A stretch of DNA of 39,688 nt from Saprolegnia diclina VS20 (taxonomy: Eukaryota > Oomycota > Saprolegniomycetes > Saprolegniales > Saprolegniaceae): assembly GCF_000281045.1 (NCBI RefSeq), contig NW_008246090.1, forward strand, positions 651,732-691,419, given 5' to 3'. Numbering within the stretch: the first letter of the stretch is position 1; each line of letters opens with the position of its first letter. The notes beneath the pieces are model-generated. The model was not told the DNA's origin, searched no databases, and saw only the letters and a list, made by a program, of their open reading frames with translations. Made by a program: the position numbers and the translations under genes. Positions 1 to 10,583 of this stretch are shown here, piece after piece.

Positions 1-1629
1 GACATGGTGTACATTGCGCCGCCACAATCGCTACTCGCTTGTCATGCAGCATTTTTAGACGCACTCTCGCATTTGACGCTCACCAATGTTGAAGCTCAAG
101 ATTCGTTTTTTCAATTGCCGCCCAAAACATACCTGGGTCCTGCCCCCGCATCGCTGCTCAGCAACACGTCCGTGGAGCTTGTCGGTGGGAATATCTTATG
201 TGGCGATGACCAGCGGCCGTTCTCACCTTCGCTCGGTATGGCGATCCCATTTGGCTTTGATTCCGCCTGCTCGTGGTGGCTCATCGACTTCTTCACGCCT
301 TCGACGACAGCAATAACGTTTGCGTTGCTCGGGTATAATGGCTGCCAACGACTTCCCATGTCATCTGCAGACGTTGCGTCCTGTTGCGCGAATGACATTT
401 ATGCAGAAGCGACGTGCACCGACATTTATGGCGCCATTCAGGCCTTTCTAGCGACATACGACGGCGCCTTTACGCGTGCCGTCGACATGGCCCTCGACGT
501 TCGACGCGACGTCGACGCCCTGGATATTGAACTCATTCAACTTGCGCGCGCTCCACCGCTTAATACTACGCAGCTACTTCGTGCGCGTCTCTTGGACCCT
601 ACCCTCGAGGCCTCCTGGACCTTCTTTGGATGGGTCTATCTGTACGAGTGGGCCAGTGCGATGCGCGAGGTCGTGGCATTTCACGGCGACAATGGCTCGC
701 TTGTTTTGCTCTCATCTGTGAGTCCACCTGTATCGCTCTCGCTGTCGCCATCCGAGATTCCGCTCCAGCTCAGCTACGTCTGCGCCTCGATCGTTCGGTA
801 TGTCACGATGGTCTTGCTGCTTGCTGCCGTCATCGTTGTTGGCTACGTTACAGTCTTACGCGGCGCTGTCGAGCCATGGAACCTCTTTGAGATCAACCGC
901 GTCGTCGGGCACACGTGGGTTGGACGGCTGTTGCTAGTCGTGCGCAGTGCAACGGCGCTCTGGCTGCTCAACACATCGCGACTGGAGCTTGCGCGCGTCG
1001 GTGTTGGCACCGTCTTGCACGCTCCTGCGTTAAGTGCGTTCAAAGTCATCTTGGCGTCGTCCGAGCTCACGTGGCTTGTCTATATTCTCAACAGCCTCGG
1101 GAGCGTCTACACCCAGCAGTACACGCGGTCGTACGCATATCTGAGCACGTCGACCACGTGGCTGAGCGCAATGCTTCTCGCGCTCTTGCTGCCGCAGTCG
1201 TATTCGGCGTCCATGGACCGGCAGTGTGTTTACATCAACATGGACGCTGCGCTCGACTGTACAAGCGCGATAGTCGCTGTGGGCAGTCTGCGACATTTGC
1301 TCTATGACGTGGCCGCCGCGCTGACGTGCGTCGTGGGCAGTGTGCTCGTGGAGCGCTGGCGGATACCAAAGCGTCCGCCGATGGCGATGACCTCTTTGCT
1401 GCTGGACTCGACGAGCTACTTTATGTTTGATTTTGCAGCTTGGACAAAGCCGAATAGAGAGTGCTACCTCGACCGGGCGTCCGCGTTCCTTGCGGGCCTG
1501 GTGTCGCTGCATGTCGACCAGACCATGTACGTCTTTGACGTCAAAAACTGGCGCCTCTTTACATACGACACGCCGCGATACGGCCTCGGTCGCTTAGACC
1601 GCGCGATTGCGCTGTATCGAATCTCCTAA
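1..1629 (+). CDS. Multi-pass membrane protein, C-terminal part (5' end outside window)
   Basis: The frame is open from the window edge to a TAA at 1627-1629, giving at least 541 residues without an intron. The N-terminal half reads as an extracytoplasmic domain with several cysteines (around residues 66, 88, 114, 127-128, 138) and N-glycosylation sequons (NTS near 54, NTT near 187, NGS near 230). Hydrophobic segments follow at about 258-285, 306-322, 343-362, 384-398 and 433-450. The chain ends in a soluble tail of about 90 residues. The ATG at position 4 is probably internal because the frame continues upstream. I do not recognise a named family; large proteins of this layout, unique to the group, are common in saprolegnialean genomes. 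No transporter or channel motif is visible, so no function is assigned. Confidence 0.7.
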   Translation, partial: DMVYIAPPQSLLACHAAFLDALSHLTLTNVEAQDSFFQLPPKTYLGPAPASLLSNTSVELVGGNILCGDDQRPFSPSLGMAIPFGFDSACSWWLIDFFTPSTTAITFALLGYNGCQRLPMSSADVASCCANDIYAEATCTDIYGAIQAFLATYDGAFTRAVDMALDVRRDVDALDIELIQLARAPPLNTTQLLRARLLDPTLEASWTFFGWVYLYEWASAMREVVAFHGDNGSLVLLSSVSPPVSLSLSPSEIPLQLSYVCASIVRYVTMVLLLAAVIVVGYVTVLRGAVEPWNLFEINRVVGHTWVGRLLLVVRSATALWLLNTSRLELARVGVGTVLHAPALSAFKVILASSELTWLVYILNSLGSVYTQQYTRSYAYLSTSTTWLSAMLLALLLPQSYSASMDRQCVYINMDAALDCTSAIVAVGSLRHLLYDVAAALTCVVGSVLVERWRIPKRPPMAMTSLLLDSTSYFMFDFAAWTKPNRECYLDRASAFLAGLVSLHVDQTMYVFDVKNWRLFTYDTPRYGLGRLDRAIALYRIS

Positions 1630-2916
1630 GTCTCGCCATTGTGTGCCAACGTCGCTAGTACTCCCATGAAAACGAGTCGTCCTTACGTGCTCAACACTGT
1701 CGAACCGTATCGGGTTTTAGAGCGGATGGCAACTAGCTAAGCTGTGATGTCGTGTGCTCGGTGACCTAGATACGTCTTCAAGAACTGCGGCAGTTTAATC
1801 TTCTTTGTCGTTCCTACGTTTGTCTCTATGCACAGGTGCGTAGACGAGGACGATGTTTGCTGACGAAGCTCGTACAGAAACGGCCTCAACGATGTTGAAG
1901 ATGGGGAAATACACTCAGTCCGCTCAATCGAGACTGTCGAGGCTTTGCACGCGACGTCACATCGACAAGAGCATCACGCACGGCTCTGGAAACGCAGTGT
2001 GAGTGGCATATCATTAGCACCCACGATGACACGCTTCTCGGCCATTCCCAAGCGGTCTTGGTTGGGCGAGTCGTTCGACGTTTCAATCTTTGCGCCGACG
2101 TCGAATCGCTCCCGAGTTGGCTCGGCTACAGCTCTCTCTACTAGACACAACGACCACGGCCTGCATGATACTTGGTGACAGCTCACCGTGACGGTGCTAG
2201 GTTAGCGGACTGGATAGTTCCCAGTTATATCACTCGGACTCGATGGTGGAGTGTATCCTCTTGCACCGGGTCAGAGCCAACCAACTGCATTGGCGCCAAA
2301 GACAAGCCTGCAGCGTTCGCGGATGCGCGCGGCGAGCATCAACTTGGACTGCGTCTCTCATCCGATCGAAGCCGCACCCGTGTTGCCGTGACGTGTCCGC
2401 AAGGCGACGCCACCTTGAAGACAGCGGAATTCAACTTTATGCAAGCAAGCGCAGTGTGAGTTCGCAGAGACCCGCCCTGTCGCGAACGCTCGGCGCCGCT
2501 GTACGGTACGAGGTCGCGTGCCACTTGAGTACGACGAGCAATGCCGTGACGTTCCGGCATCGCGCGGCGATGGCAGCTGCCGCGAACTATGTCGTCAAGC
2601 GATTGTTTGCCAAGTCGCTGTCGTCACCGTCATAGGCTGCAAGAACGTGGCGCCACGGCAAGACTGGGCAACTTGTGCGCATAAAAGTGGCATCTGCCAC
2701 CATCTGGTGCGCAAAAAAGCACCGTGTCGCGCGTGATTTTAGCAGGTTGGCGACACCCCAGTCACGCGTGCACTGAACCTTTGCAAGGCAGCGTGGCGCA
2801 GGCCAATCGCCGCCATCCTGAATCAAACGCGTTTCTATGAACTACACAAAGGGCAAAGTGGGAAAGGCGGTACCAACGTTTTCTCGGCCTATTTCTCAAC
2901 TTTCCACACACCAGCG
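1630..2916. other. Intergenic spacer
   Basis: About 1.3 kb without a convincing gene. Short open frames on both strands lack consistent coding character and do not join across splice sites. The only structure seen is a pair of finger-like fragments at 2551-2736, listed separately. A pyrimidine-rich stretch with CTCAACTTTCC at about 2895-2906, just before the FYVE gene start, could be the oomycete-type initiator. Confidence 0.5.
2551..2736 (+). pseudogene. Possible decayed FYVE-finger fragments
   Basis: Around 2551-2625 the sequence reads FRHR, then a stretch resembling the TGCGGCGAAGTTGTCTGC start of the intact finger second halves, without an intron. Around 2662-2736 one frame reads QDWATC...ICHHLVRKKAPCR, which follows the W...C...C...F...RKHHCR spacing of the first half-finger. 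Both are degenerate, and the similarity is by eye only. If real, they are remnants of a further array member. Confidence 0.22.
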
Positions 2917-5184
2917 ATGGCACATAACCAAGCGACGGAGCTTCTGCCACCGTTTGCCTGCGAGCCCAAGGCCCGAAAACTGCAGCTCACGGTCGACGAT
3001 CTCTGTGCACCCGAGCAGTGGACACCGCTCGACGATCGCCACATGTGCGGCGTCTGTGAGCGCGACTTTTCGGTCTATCTTCAAAAGCACCACTGCCGCA
3101 AGGTACATTTTCGATCGCGAGCAATGACAGGGTACCATACTTATGTATACTATAGTGCGGAGACGTGGTGTGCAATACATGCACCGAATACAAGCCCGCC
3201 GTGTACCCCGGGCGCGACCAGCCCGTCGACGTCATGCTTTGCAAGCCGTGCATTCTCAAGCTCGATGGCTCGGCCGCGCCGTCCTGGAACGTACCCGTGC
3301 CCAACATGCCACAGCTCGAGTTCCCTTCGGACGTGACCAAGGCCAAGTACGACGACGACAGCGACGCCTGCCACGTATGCAAGCGCGAGTTTACTATGTT
3401 TCGGTGGAAGTACCATTGCCGATGGGTAAGCCATTATCTCATCACGCGAATGCTCATGTCGACGCCACTAGTGCGCCAAGGGCGTCTGCAACGAGTGCCG
3501 CCCAAGTAAGCCCGAGAAGAGCCTCGGCTTGCAAGAAGGCAAAGTCTGCCTTGCGTGCATCCTGGCCGAAACCAAGACGACCGTCTTGTGGGACGACCGG
3601 TGGTATCCCCACGGCGACCTTGTGCACACGGCGGTCGACCACGCGCACGCACCGCCCGATGCCATGGACGCGCCGCTCGACTTCAGCTGGGGCTTTCCGT
3701 GGCCCAAGCCGCCGGTCCTCGTGAACGAACGCGCGCGCCTCCAGAAGCTCCGGAGCCTCCACCTCCTCGACACACCGCCCGAAGACGCGTTCGACGCGGT
3801 CTGCGACTTTGCGAGCAACGGGCTTGGGTGCACCATGGCGGCGATCGGGCTTCTCGACGAGCACCGCGAGTGGTTCAAGGCTCAAGTCGGCCTTGCCGCG
3901 CGCGAAATTCCGCGCAACATTTCGTTCACAGCCCACGTGCTGCAGTCCAAGGAGCCCATGGTCGTGCTCGATACGCTCAAGGACAAGCGGTTTTATAAAA
4001 ACCCAATGGTCACCAACGTCGCGGCCGTCCGGTTCTTTGCGGCCGCGCCGATCGTGACTGGCGACGGCATTCCTCTCGGCGCTGTCTTTGTACTCGACAC
4101 GCGGCCGCGCGACGCGTTTGACGTGGCGACACTCGAGCGGCTTGCGAGCGTCGCCATGACCAACATCGAAGACCGCCAAGCCAAGGCGCATAGCGACCTC
4201 GACGACGACTTTGACGGCGTGCTGGCGTCGCCGCTGAGCCCGGTCCGCGCCTCCATGTCGATCAAACTCAGTCAGTTTAGCGAACACACGACGTCATCGC
4301 ACAGCCACGGCAGTCACAGCTCGGGCGTCCAAGACCAACTCGCGCAGCTCACGATGCAAGACGAGCCCGTGCTCCTTATTACAAGCGCCGAACTCCTTCG
4401 CCGCGACGACTGGGCCCCCGCGGCGGTGCGGTCGGCGTGCGAGCGCTGCCACCAGCCGTTTAGCATGCTGCGCCACCGCCACCACTGCCACACGGTACGC
4501 CTGACATGGACGAGCGACGAGGACTCATATTAGTTGTCTAGTGCGGTGAAGTATTTTGCTCGACGTGCCTCGTCGAAAACATGGCCGAGCGGCCAGGCGG
4601 TATCGGCGTGCAAAAGGTCCACGTCTGCTCGACGTGCCTTAGCATCGCGACGGTGCTCGGCAACTTCAAGCACTCGCGCGCCATGCGCAAGGCAGTACTG
4701 GACACGCTTGGGAAGCCCGGGATCGAATGGCGCCCCAACAACATGAAGCGACCGGCGTCCAAGACGGGCGAATTTGCCAACAAACTCGAGCTCATCAAGC
4801 GCCTCGAGGAGCGCGACGCCATGCCGCTGCGCAACCTGCTCAACCCGGACCAGTACGTTTCATTTTCAGGCGCCGCAAAATGCAACGTGTGCGCGCGCAA
4901 ACACTCTGTGTTTATCCCCAAGCACCACTGCTCCGTGGTACGTTCTCCCCGCTCGGGTTGTGCGGCGATACTTATGCGTATTTCACTAGTGTGGTGACGT
5001 GGTTTGTGGCGCGTGTACTGTCAAGAAATTCCTCCAGCTGCCCAACCGTCAAGAATGGCCCCAAGTGACCGTCTGCGTGAGCTGCGAGCTGAGCCGTCTC
5101 ACGACGGCCGACGCCGACGTTGCGTCCTCCGACATCTACTCGTTCCAGAGCAACAACTCCCGCCGCGTCGGTGCGCTTGTCTAA
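2917..5184 (+). CDS. FYVE-FYVE-GAF-FYVE-FYVE protein (array gene 1)
   Basis: Five exons (2917-3102, 3156-3425, 3472-4494, 4542-4937, 4990-5184) join in phase 0 to give 689 residues. Introns are 53, 46, 47 and 52 nt. Four FYVE-like fingers have first halves ending HHCRK, YHCRW, HHCHT and HHCSV. Each is followed across the intron by C-x4-C-x2-C and a final VxVCxxC pair. A GAF domain lies at about 233-390 after a PWPKPP motif; it shows the usual LDTPPEDAFD helix, a WFKA stretch, and AAPI...LGAVFVLD. FYVE fingers normally bind PI3P on endosomes; the basic HHCR patch is kept in finger 1 and weakened in the others, and the canonical WxxD and RVC elements are replaced. This is the longest architecture in the array and a plausible parent of the shorter genes. 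The start at 2917 is the first ATG in frame with finger 1. Confidence 0.85.
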
Positions 5185-6629
5185 GGACCACCCCATCGGT
5201 GCCCCCACCGATATTTTGTTTACACGTCGATCGTTCAGACTTGCTATCAATAAATTTGTATTTAACATATCGGGCTACCCTCTTAGGGCTAATACGTGTC
5301 GGCGTGTGTCTCCGGACGCGGCCCGGGTCTTGATGCAGTGGACTGTCTAGGCCATGCGATGTAACGACGGCTGTGAAACGCTGTGATCCTCGAGGCGTGT
5401 GGACGACAAAGAAGGGACGTGACCTCACAAGCGCAACGACTTCATCCTATTGCGCCGTAATATCTCCTTTCAACAAACAACACTACGCTGGTGTGATTGC
5501 TCGATGAATCTAGATAGACGCTCGAGCGTTGCAAGTAGACTGCAAGCGTGGCTCTTCAAGATGCGTCGCACCCATGAAGTGATCCGGTTGTCTGTTATCC
5601 TAGCCCCGTTCGTCGCGAGCGAGGACGTGGACACCAGTGGATTGATTTCGAGCAATTCTCTACCAACAGCGACGACCACGCAAGAAGAGACAAAAGCGGC
5701 CTGCAACGATGCAGCTCACCAGAGACCAAGGTGCGCGGTGCAGAGCGTGTCATTCGTATTTGTACAAACATGGATGCTATCCATACGTGTACCGACCCAG
5801 GTCGCAGTATACTAGATTCCCTTCAACAACATTTTGCCACGCGACACCATAGTGGGGTTGGACCAAGCTCATGACACGCAGGTGGACCGGCCCTCCAAGT
5901 ACAGTGTATCGGACAATGGTGTGTGCACCCGCCCATCTCATATCGCCCTGTCGTCGATGATGGGAGTCGACGCCGCCAACTGTCGCTTCGCTGGATACCG
6001 GTACGAAACCATGCCTCCAACATGGACACCAACGCTCTCAAGGTCGTGGCAGCCGCTCGCGACATCCCGCCCCGTACCTGGTCTACAACCCGACTCTTTG
6101 CATCGAGTCAATTCTTGAGCACTGCGGTGTCGTCGTCGGGAGGATACCCTGGTCTGTGGCCAAGATGCGGTGCCGGTAACGCATGGATCAATTTTGGCGT
6201 CTGGTGCGCCGCATACGTAACGGCGTTACGATCGTGGCACGACCCGACGGCAGACAGACAGGCACTTGGTCGTCGTAGCTGTCTGCAATAGCAATATTAA
6301 TAGCAATGGCGTCCATGGCTCGCGGTCGACGACAGGCCAAAGACACGAGACCATGGCGGCGCCTCGCGACCACGAAAAAAGCAGCACAAATTCAAGTGTC
6401 GTATGTCCTTGGGAGATACGTGCGGTTGACGTTCGACACGTAGGTGGTCGTGGGACGTTTCCGTAATATGCCCAGTCCACACTGGCACCGAGTTAGGTGA
6501 TTGAGTTCCTTGACACGGTGCCCGAAGCAGTCTGAGTTCCGCGCACGCTCGCATCAGATGTACGGGCCAATCGTCTTTCGCGACAGGCGCACGCTTTCTA
6601 TTGCGCGGTCCACTTTGCCTTTTGGCGCA
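5185..6629. other. Intergenic spacer
   Basis: About 1.4 kb between array genes 1 and 2. Apart from the AATAAA near 5249 I see no gene, RNA or repeat. Open frames are short, lie on both strands and lack recognisable motifs. The start of array gene 2 could lie at an in-frame ATG at 6561 instead of 6630. Confidence 0.5.
5249..5254 (+). promoter_or_regulatory. Possible polyadenylation signal
   Basis: AATAAA lies about 65 nt after the stop codon of array gene 1, followed by a T-rich stretch. This is the expected place for a 3'-end processing signal, but it rests on the hexamer alone. Confidence 0.35.
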
Positions 6630-7867
6630 ATGCCCGCCGACGTCCTCTCGATCGACGCGCTCTGCCCGCAGACGCAGTGGATTCCGGTGTCGGAGCGCCC
6701 GCGCTGTGTGGGCTGCAACACGAGCTTTGCCTTCTTTCGCAAGCCCCACCACTGCCGCCTCGTAATCACATACTAGGCATCGTCTTGTCGACTCACCAAC
6801 CACCCTAGTGCGGCGAAGTTGTCTGCCGTGCGTGCACCGAGAAGCGCCCCGTGCGCCATCGCACGCTCAACAAGGTCTCGGACGTTTTGATCTGCACGGG
6901 GTGCCTTACTTCGCCACGAACGGCCCGCACCAAGGCCGACATCGGTCTCCGCGCCCAAATGTCGCCCATGCCGATGACCGATGCCCGCCCGTCACCACCG
7001 TCGTCGTCGCAGTGCCACGTCTGTGCGTGCACATTTACCTTTGCGCGCTGGAAACACAAATGCCGCTGGGTACGATGACGCGCCGCTCGAAGGTTTGTGA
7101 CCAACGATCGCTCTATGTAGTGCCAACACGACGTGTGCGGACACTGCCGCCCGAGCGCACCCAACAAACGACTCGGCGTCGACGGCAAGGTCTGCTTGCA
7201 GTGCCTCCTCGAGCGCACGCACCAGACCATGGCGGCGAGACAGCCGCCAGCGACCAACAGCAAGCGGTCCTCGGACAGTGCGTCGTCGCCACGCACCGAC
7301 ACGGCGAGCTCGTTTGGATCCGTCACGTCCCTGCCGTACCCACTCGACTATTCCTGGTCGCACCCGTGGCCCAAGCCGCCTCTCATTGCCCACGAGGCCC
7401 GGCGCCTCGAGACGCTGCGCTGCGCCGACATTCTGGACACGCCGGCCGACGATGTGTTCGAGCTTCTCTGTGATCTCGCGATCAAGGCGACGGGGTGCTC
7501 GATGGCCGCCGTCGCCTTTGTCGACGCCGATCGCGTCTGGTTCAAGGCGCGTATGGGGCTCGCGCAGTCGTCATTGCCGCGCGACGTGGCCTTTTGCGCG
7601 CATACGATTCGATCGACCGACCCGCTTGTGGTCGTGGACGCAGCGCTCGATCCTCGTTTTGAGAAGAACCCGCTCGTGACGGGCCGCGCCCGCATTCGCT
7701 TTTACGCTGGCGCCCCGATCGTGGCACCGACGGGCCTCGTGCTCGGCACCGTCTTTGTGCTCGACTCAAAGCCGCGCGAGACGTTCGACCCGCGCTCGCT
7801 CCAAAAGCTCGCCAACATTGCCATGGCGCACATTAAACTTAACAAGAAAGGCTACCTGCTCTCGTAA
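6630..7867 (+). CDS. FYVE-FYVE-GAF protein (array gene 2)
   Basis: Three exons (6630-6761, 6809-7069, 7121-7867), phase-0 introns of 47 and 51 nt, 379 residues. Finger 1 has ligands C26, C29 and C42, then C45, C50, C53 and C73/C76 across the intron. Finger 2 (about 113-158) ends its first half in KHKCRW and resumes with CQHDVCGHC. A Ser/Thr-rich linker leads to a PWPKPP motif and a GAF domain at about 221-372 with LDTPADDVFE, WFKA, NPLVTG, FYAGAPI and LGTVFVLD. The protein stops just after the GAF domain with no further donor site, so it matches the first 60 percent of array gene 1. The ATG at 6630 gives an N-terminus like those of the neighbours; an in-frame ATG at 6561 is possible. Probably a membrane-recruited sensor; the role is inferred. 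Confidence 0.85.
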
Positions 7868-8884
7868 GCCGCATCACCACCCCTCCCGAGTACCGTCGGT
7901 AGTACTCACGCGCCACCTAAAATGGAATCTCTTCCTCTTTTCATCCTCCTCTTGGAGACAAAACCAACGAGGAAAGCAGCGAGCGATATCACGTACAAGC
8001 GAGGTGATTATGGTCGATGGATCGGTCGATGCTGTGGGTCCTCGATTTCCTGAGCTCCACAATTGCGTCTCTCGGTGGACTGGCGACGCAAGCATTGGTC
8101 GATGCCATCGGCATTGAATACAGTGGGTGTTGCTGTGAGAAAGAGCTATGGATGGCCATGATGGATGGATGGCCTGCTCAAAAAAAGTTCGGTATTACTC
8201 CCGCTGTATGTATACCAGCAACTTCGCAAAGCTTTCTTCCGTGTCGACGAGCTGTGTCGAGGAGAAAAGGAGCGGTTCACATCTGCCGCCCATTCACATC
8301 ACACTATAGACTGCCGGCTGTTTTAAAACGCCCCATAGATCGCGTCGGATCATGTCGGCGGTGAGTGTGCTAATAATGTCCATAATAACTATATGACAAT
8401 TGTCATTTTGGCCTTGCACGTGGCATCGTGCAAGAACTGGTGCAAGAGCGGGCTCGGCGATGGATTGCATCATCCGATGAGCGTGGCCACATTGAGACCA
8501 GATGTTGCTGACTGGCGAGATCGGGGCTCCAGATGTTGGTGAAAACGCCGCCAACAAGGCAGAAAGGCCAGTCGCAGCTGCCTCCCGCGTCGTGGCTTTG
8601 TAAAGATGAGCATATCAGGGCAATGCTCCGAGTGGCGTGGGCTGGCACAGCGTTGTTGCCGACCATGGTGGCCGTCGGTCGATACGGTGCATATGTCGCC
8701 GACGCGGGCGAGTCATGGGTCCGTCACCGTCAGCATCCACGTAGCACACCTGAAGGTACCTGCCGCGTTGGTCTGCAGTCACGCCTCCAGTCCACTGTCT
8801 TTGTGTTTGGTTTTCGAGCTCGTGCTGCTTTTATACCGAACCAGATTATTGCACACGGAGCCCCGTCAGTTGCTCATCCGCGGT
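7868..8884. other. Intergenic spacer
   Basis: About 1.0 kb between array genes 2 and 3. No gene is supported. A short stretch near 8240-8290 reads CRRAVSRRKGAVHICR in one frame, faintly like a worn half-finger, but too weak to list as a pseudogene. Nothing else is seen. Confidence 0.45.
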
Positions 8885-10369
8885 ATGGCCGACGGCAGGA
8901 TCGACGTCGTCGCGCCCGGCGACCTCGTACCGCACAACGAATGGGCGCCGACGCGCACGGCGACGCGTTGCGCGACCTGCACACGGTTGTTTTCCATCTT
9001 TCGCCGAAAACACCACTGCCACACGGTACGAATCTCATTCTGTTTTGCGTCCAACGTCATGCCGTGACGACAGTGCGGCGAAGTTGTCTGCAAGACTTGC
9101 ATCATGGAGATGCCCGTGACGGGACAGAGCATCCTTGTCTACGTCTGCATGCGCTGCAGTCTCCGGCGTCGGCAGAGTGCGCCCAGCCCCGAGAGCGCGT
9201 ACGACACAGCGGCACTCCTCGCCACTGCGTCGTCCAAGGCGCTTTTGCCGCGCGGTAGCATTGACACCATCCACGAAACCACTGACTTTGACTCGAACCG
9301 AGACGGGAGCTTGTTTGCGTTCCAGCTAGCGATCGCGACGCCCGGCAACGACCAGTCCGCGACCGACCACAACACGTGGGTGCTGCAGCCGGGCGAGTTG
9401 GCGCCATACCTCGTGCCTATCCTCGGGCGCTTTCGCTGCGACCACTGCCGCCACTTGCTTGTATTTCGGCACCGCGTCAACTGCCGCGCTGTACGTTCTT
9501 AGCGCCATCTATATTCCATGTTGATGCGAAGACTAGTGCGGGGACGTCGTCTGTCGGCGCTGTGTCATACCAACGATTGTACAAGAGTACGGACAACTCG
9601 ACCGCACCGAGATCGCTATCTGCGCCACGTGCCATGAGATTCACAAAGCTCTCGGGTCGTACAAGGACTGCCACACACTCAAGCGAGCGCTGGGCCCGAG
9701 CGCCTACCCACCCGGCGTGCATGTTGGCACAATCGACGCAGGCACCACGTCTGCCTTTGCTCGCAAAGTGGCGCATTTTAAGGCCCTCGAAGAAGCCAAA
9801 CTCGTGCCTGAAGACGTCATGATACGGCGTGACGCCGCGTGGTCACCGTCGGCGAGGCAAGCCAAGTGCCCGCGCTGCGATCGGCCCGTGTCTTGGCGCA
9901 GTGCGGGCTGCTGCTGCATGGTAGGAGATTCCGCCACGTCACATTGCACTTGATTCTTATTGGGCTGCACGAATAGTGCGGGCGCGCCTTTTGCAACACT
10001 TGCGTATGGCACCGCTTTGCGCGGTCGCCCGGGCGGTACGAACTCGACCAAGTGGTTGTGTGCTCGTCGTGTCTCCTCAATTTTGATCGAGAAAATCGCC
10101 TCCGTCGCGCATATCTCTTGGCCGACTGCGTGCACATTTACATGGCCGCGTGTGGCGCCGAGGCCGATGGTCTTGAGACGCCCATGGAAACGACCGCCGC
10201 CGCCCGCAACTTGGGTGGCGCCGATCATAGTGGCGGAGAACCGACCACAGAGAGCGGCGATATGGACGAGGCGCGGCTCGAGGCGCTCCTCGTCCAGACC
10301 GTCGAGCGCAACCTGAAGCTCTCGCACTCGATCCGGTCCACCATGCATGGCTATGTAGAGAGCGCATGA
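8885..10369 (+). CDS. Three-finger FYVE-like protein without GAF (array gene 3)
   Basis: Four exons (8885-9025, 9074-9490, 9537-9920, 9977-10369) with phase-0 introns of 48, 46 and 56 nt give 444 residues. Finger 1 is standard (C29, C32, RKHHCHT, then CGEVVC). Finger 2 (first half about 167-186) reads CDHC...FRHRVNCRA. Finger 3 (first half about 297-314) is degenerate: CPRCDRP...SAGCCCM, losing the HHCR basic patch but keeping cysteines and the CGRAFCNTC second half. The 70-residue stretch between fingers 2 and 3 (LGSYKDCHTL ... FKALEEAKLVP) also occurs in array genes 1, 4 and 6. A short C-terminal helix with VERNLKLSHSI is shared with array gene 4. Loss of the basic patch suggests that finger 3 does not bind PI3P. 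Confidence 0.8.
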
Positions 10370-10583
10370 TAATTGTTAAACTAGTAGTATCAACCGAATC
10401 GATCCGACGGGTTGTGTACCGAGCGGGTTCGGGTAGATTCCACTTCGAGGAAGCGAGCACAGTGGGATAGGTGGCCGTTGAAGGCAACCTGCAAGGGGCT
10501 GTGCCACGATATGGGTGTTTTTTGCACGCGCGTCGTTTCTATCGTTGTCGCCAGACTCGTTGGCATTGTTGGCTGCATTTGGG

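Noticed and set aside
3454-4287. 277-codon open frame on the minus strand
   Set aside because: Antisense of the GAF exon of array gene 1. A similar 277-codon shadow occurs at 18211-19044 opposite the GAF exon of gene 6, which shows it comes from codon bias and not from a gene.
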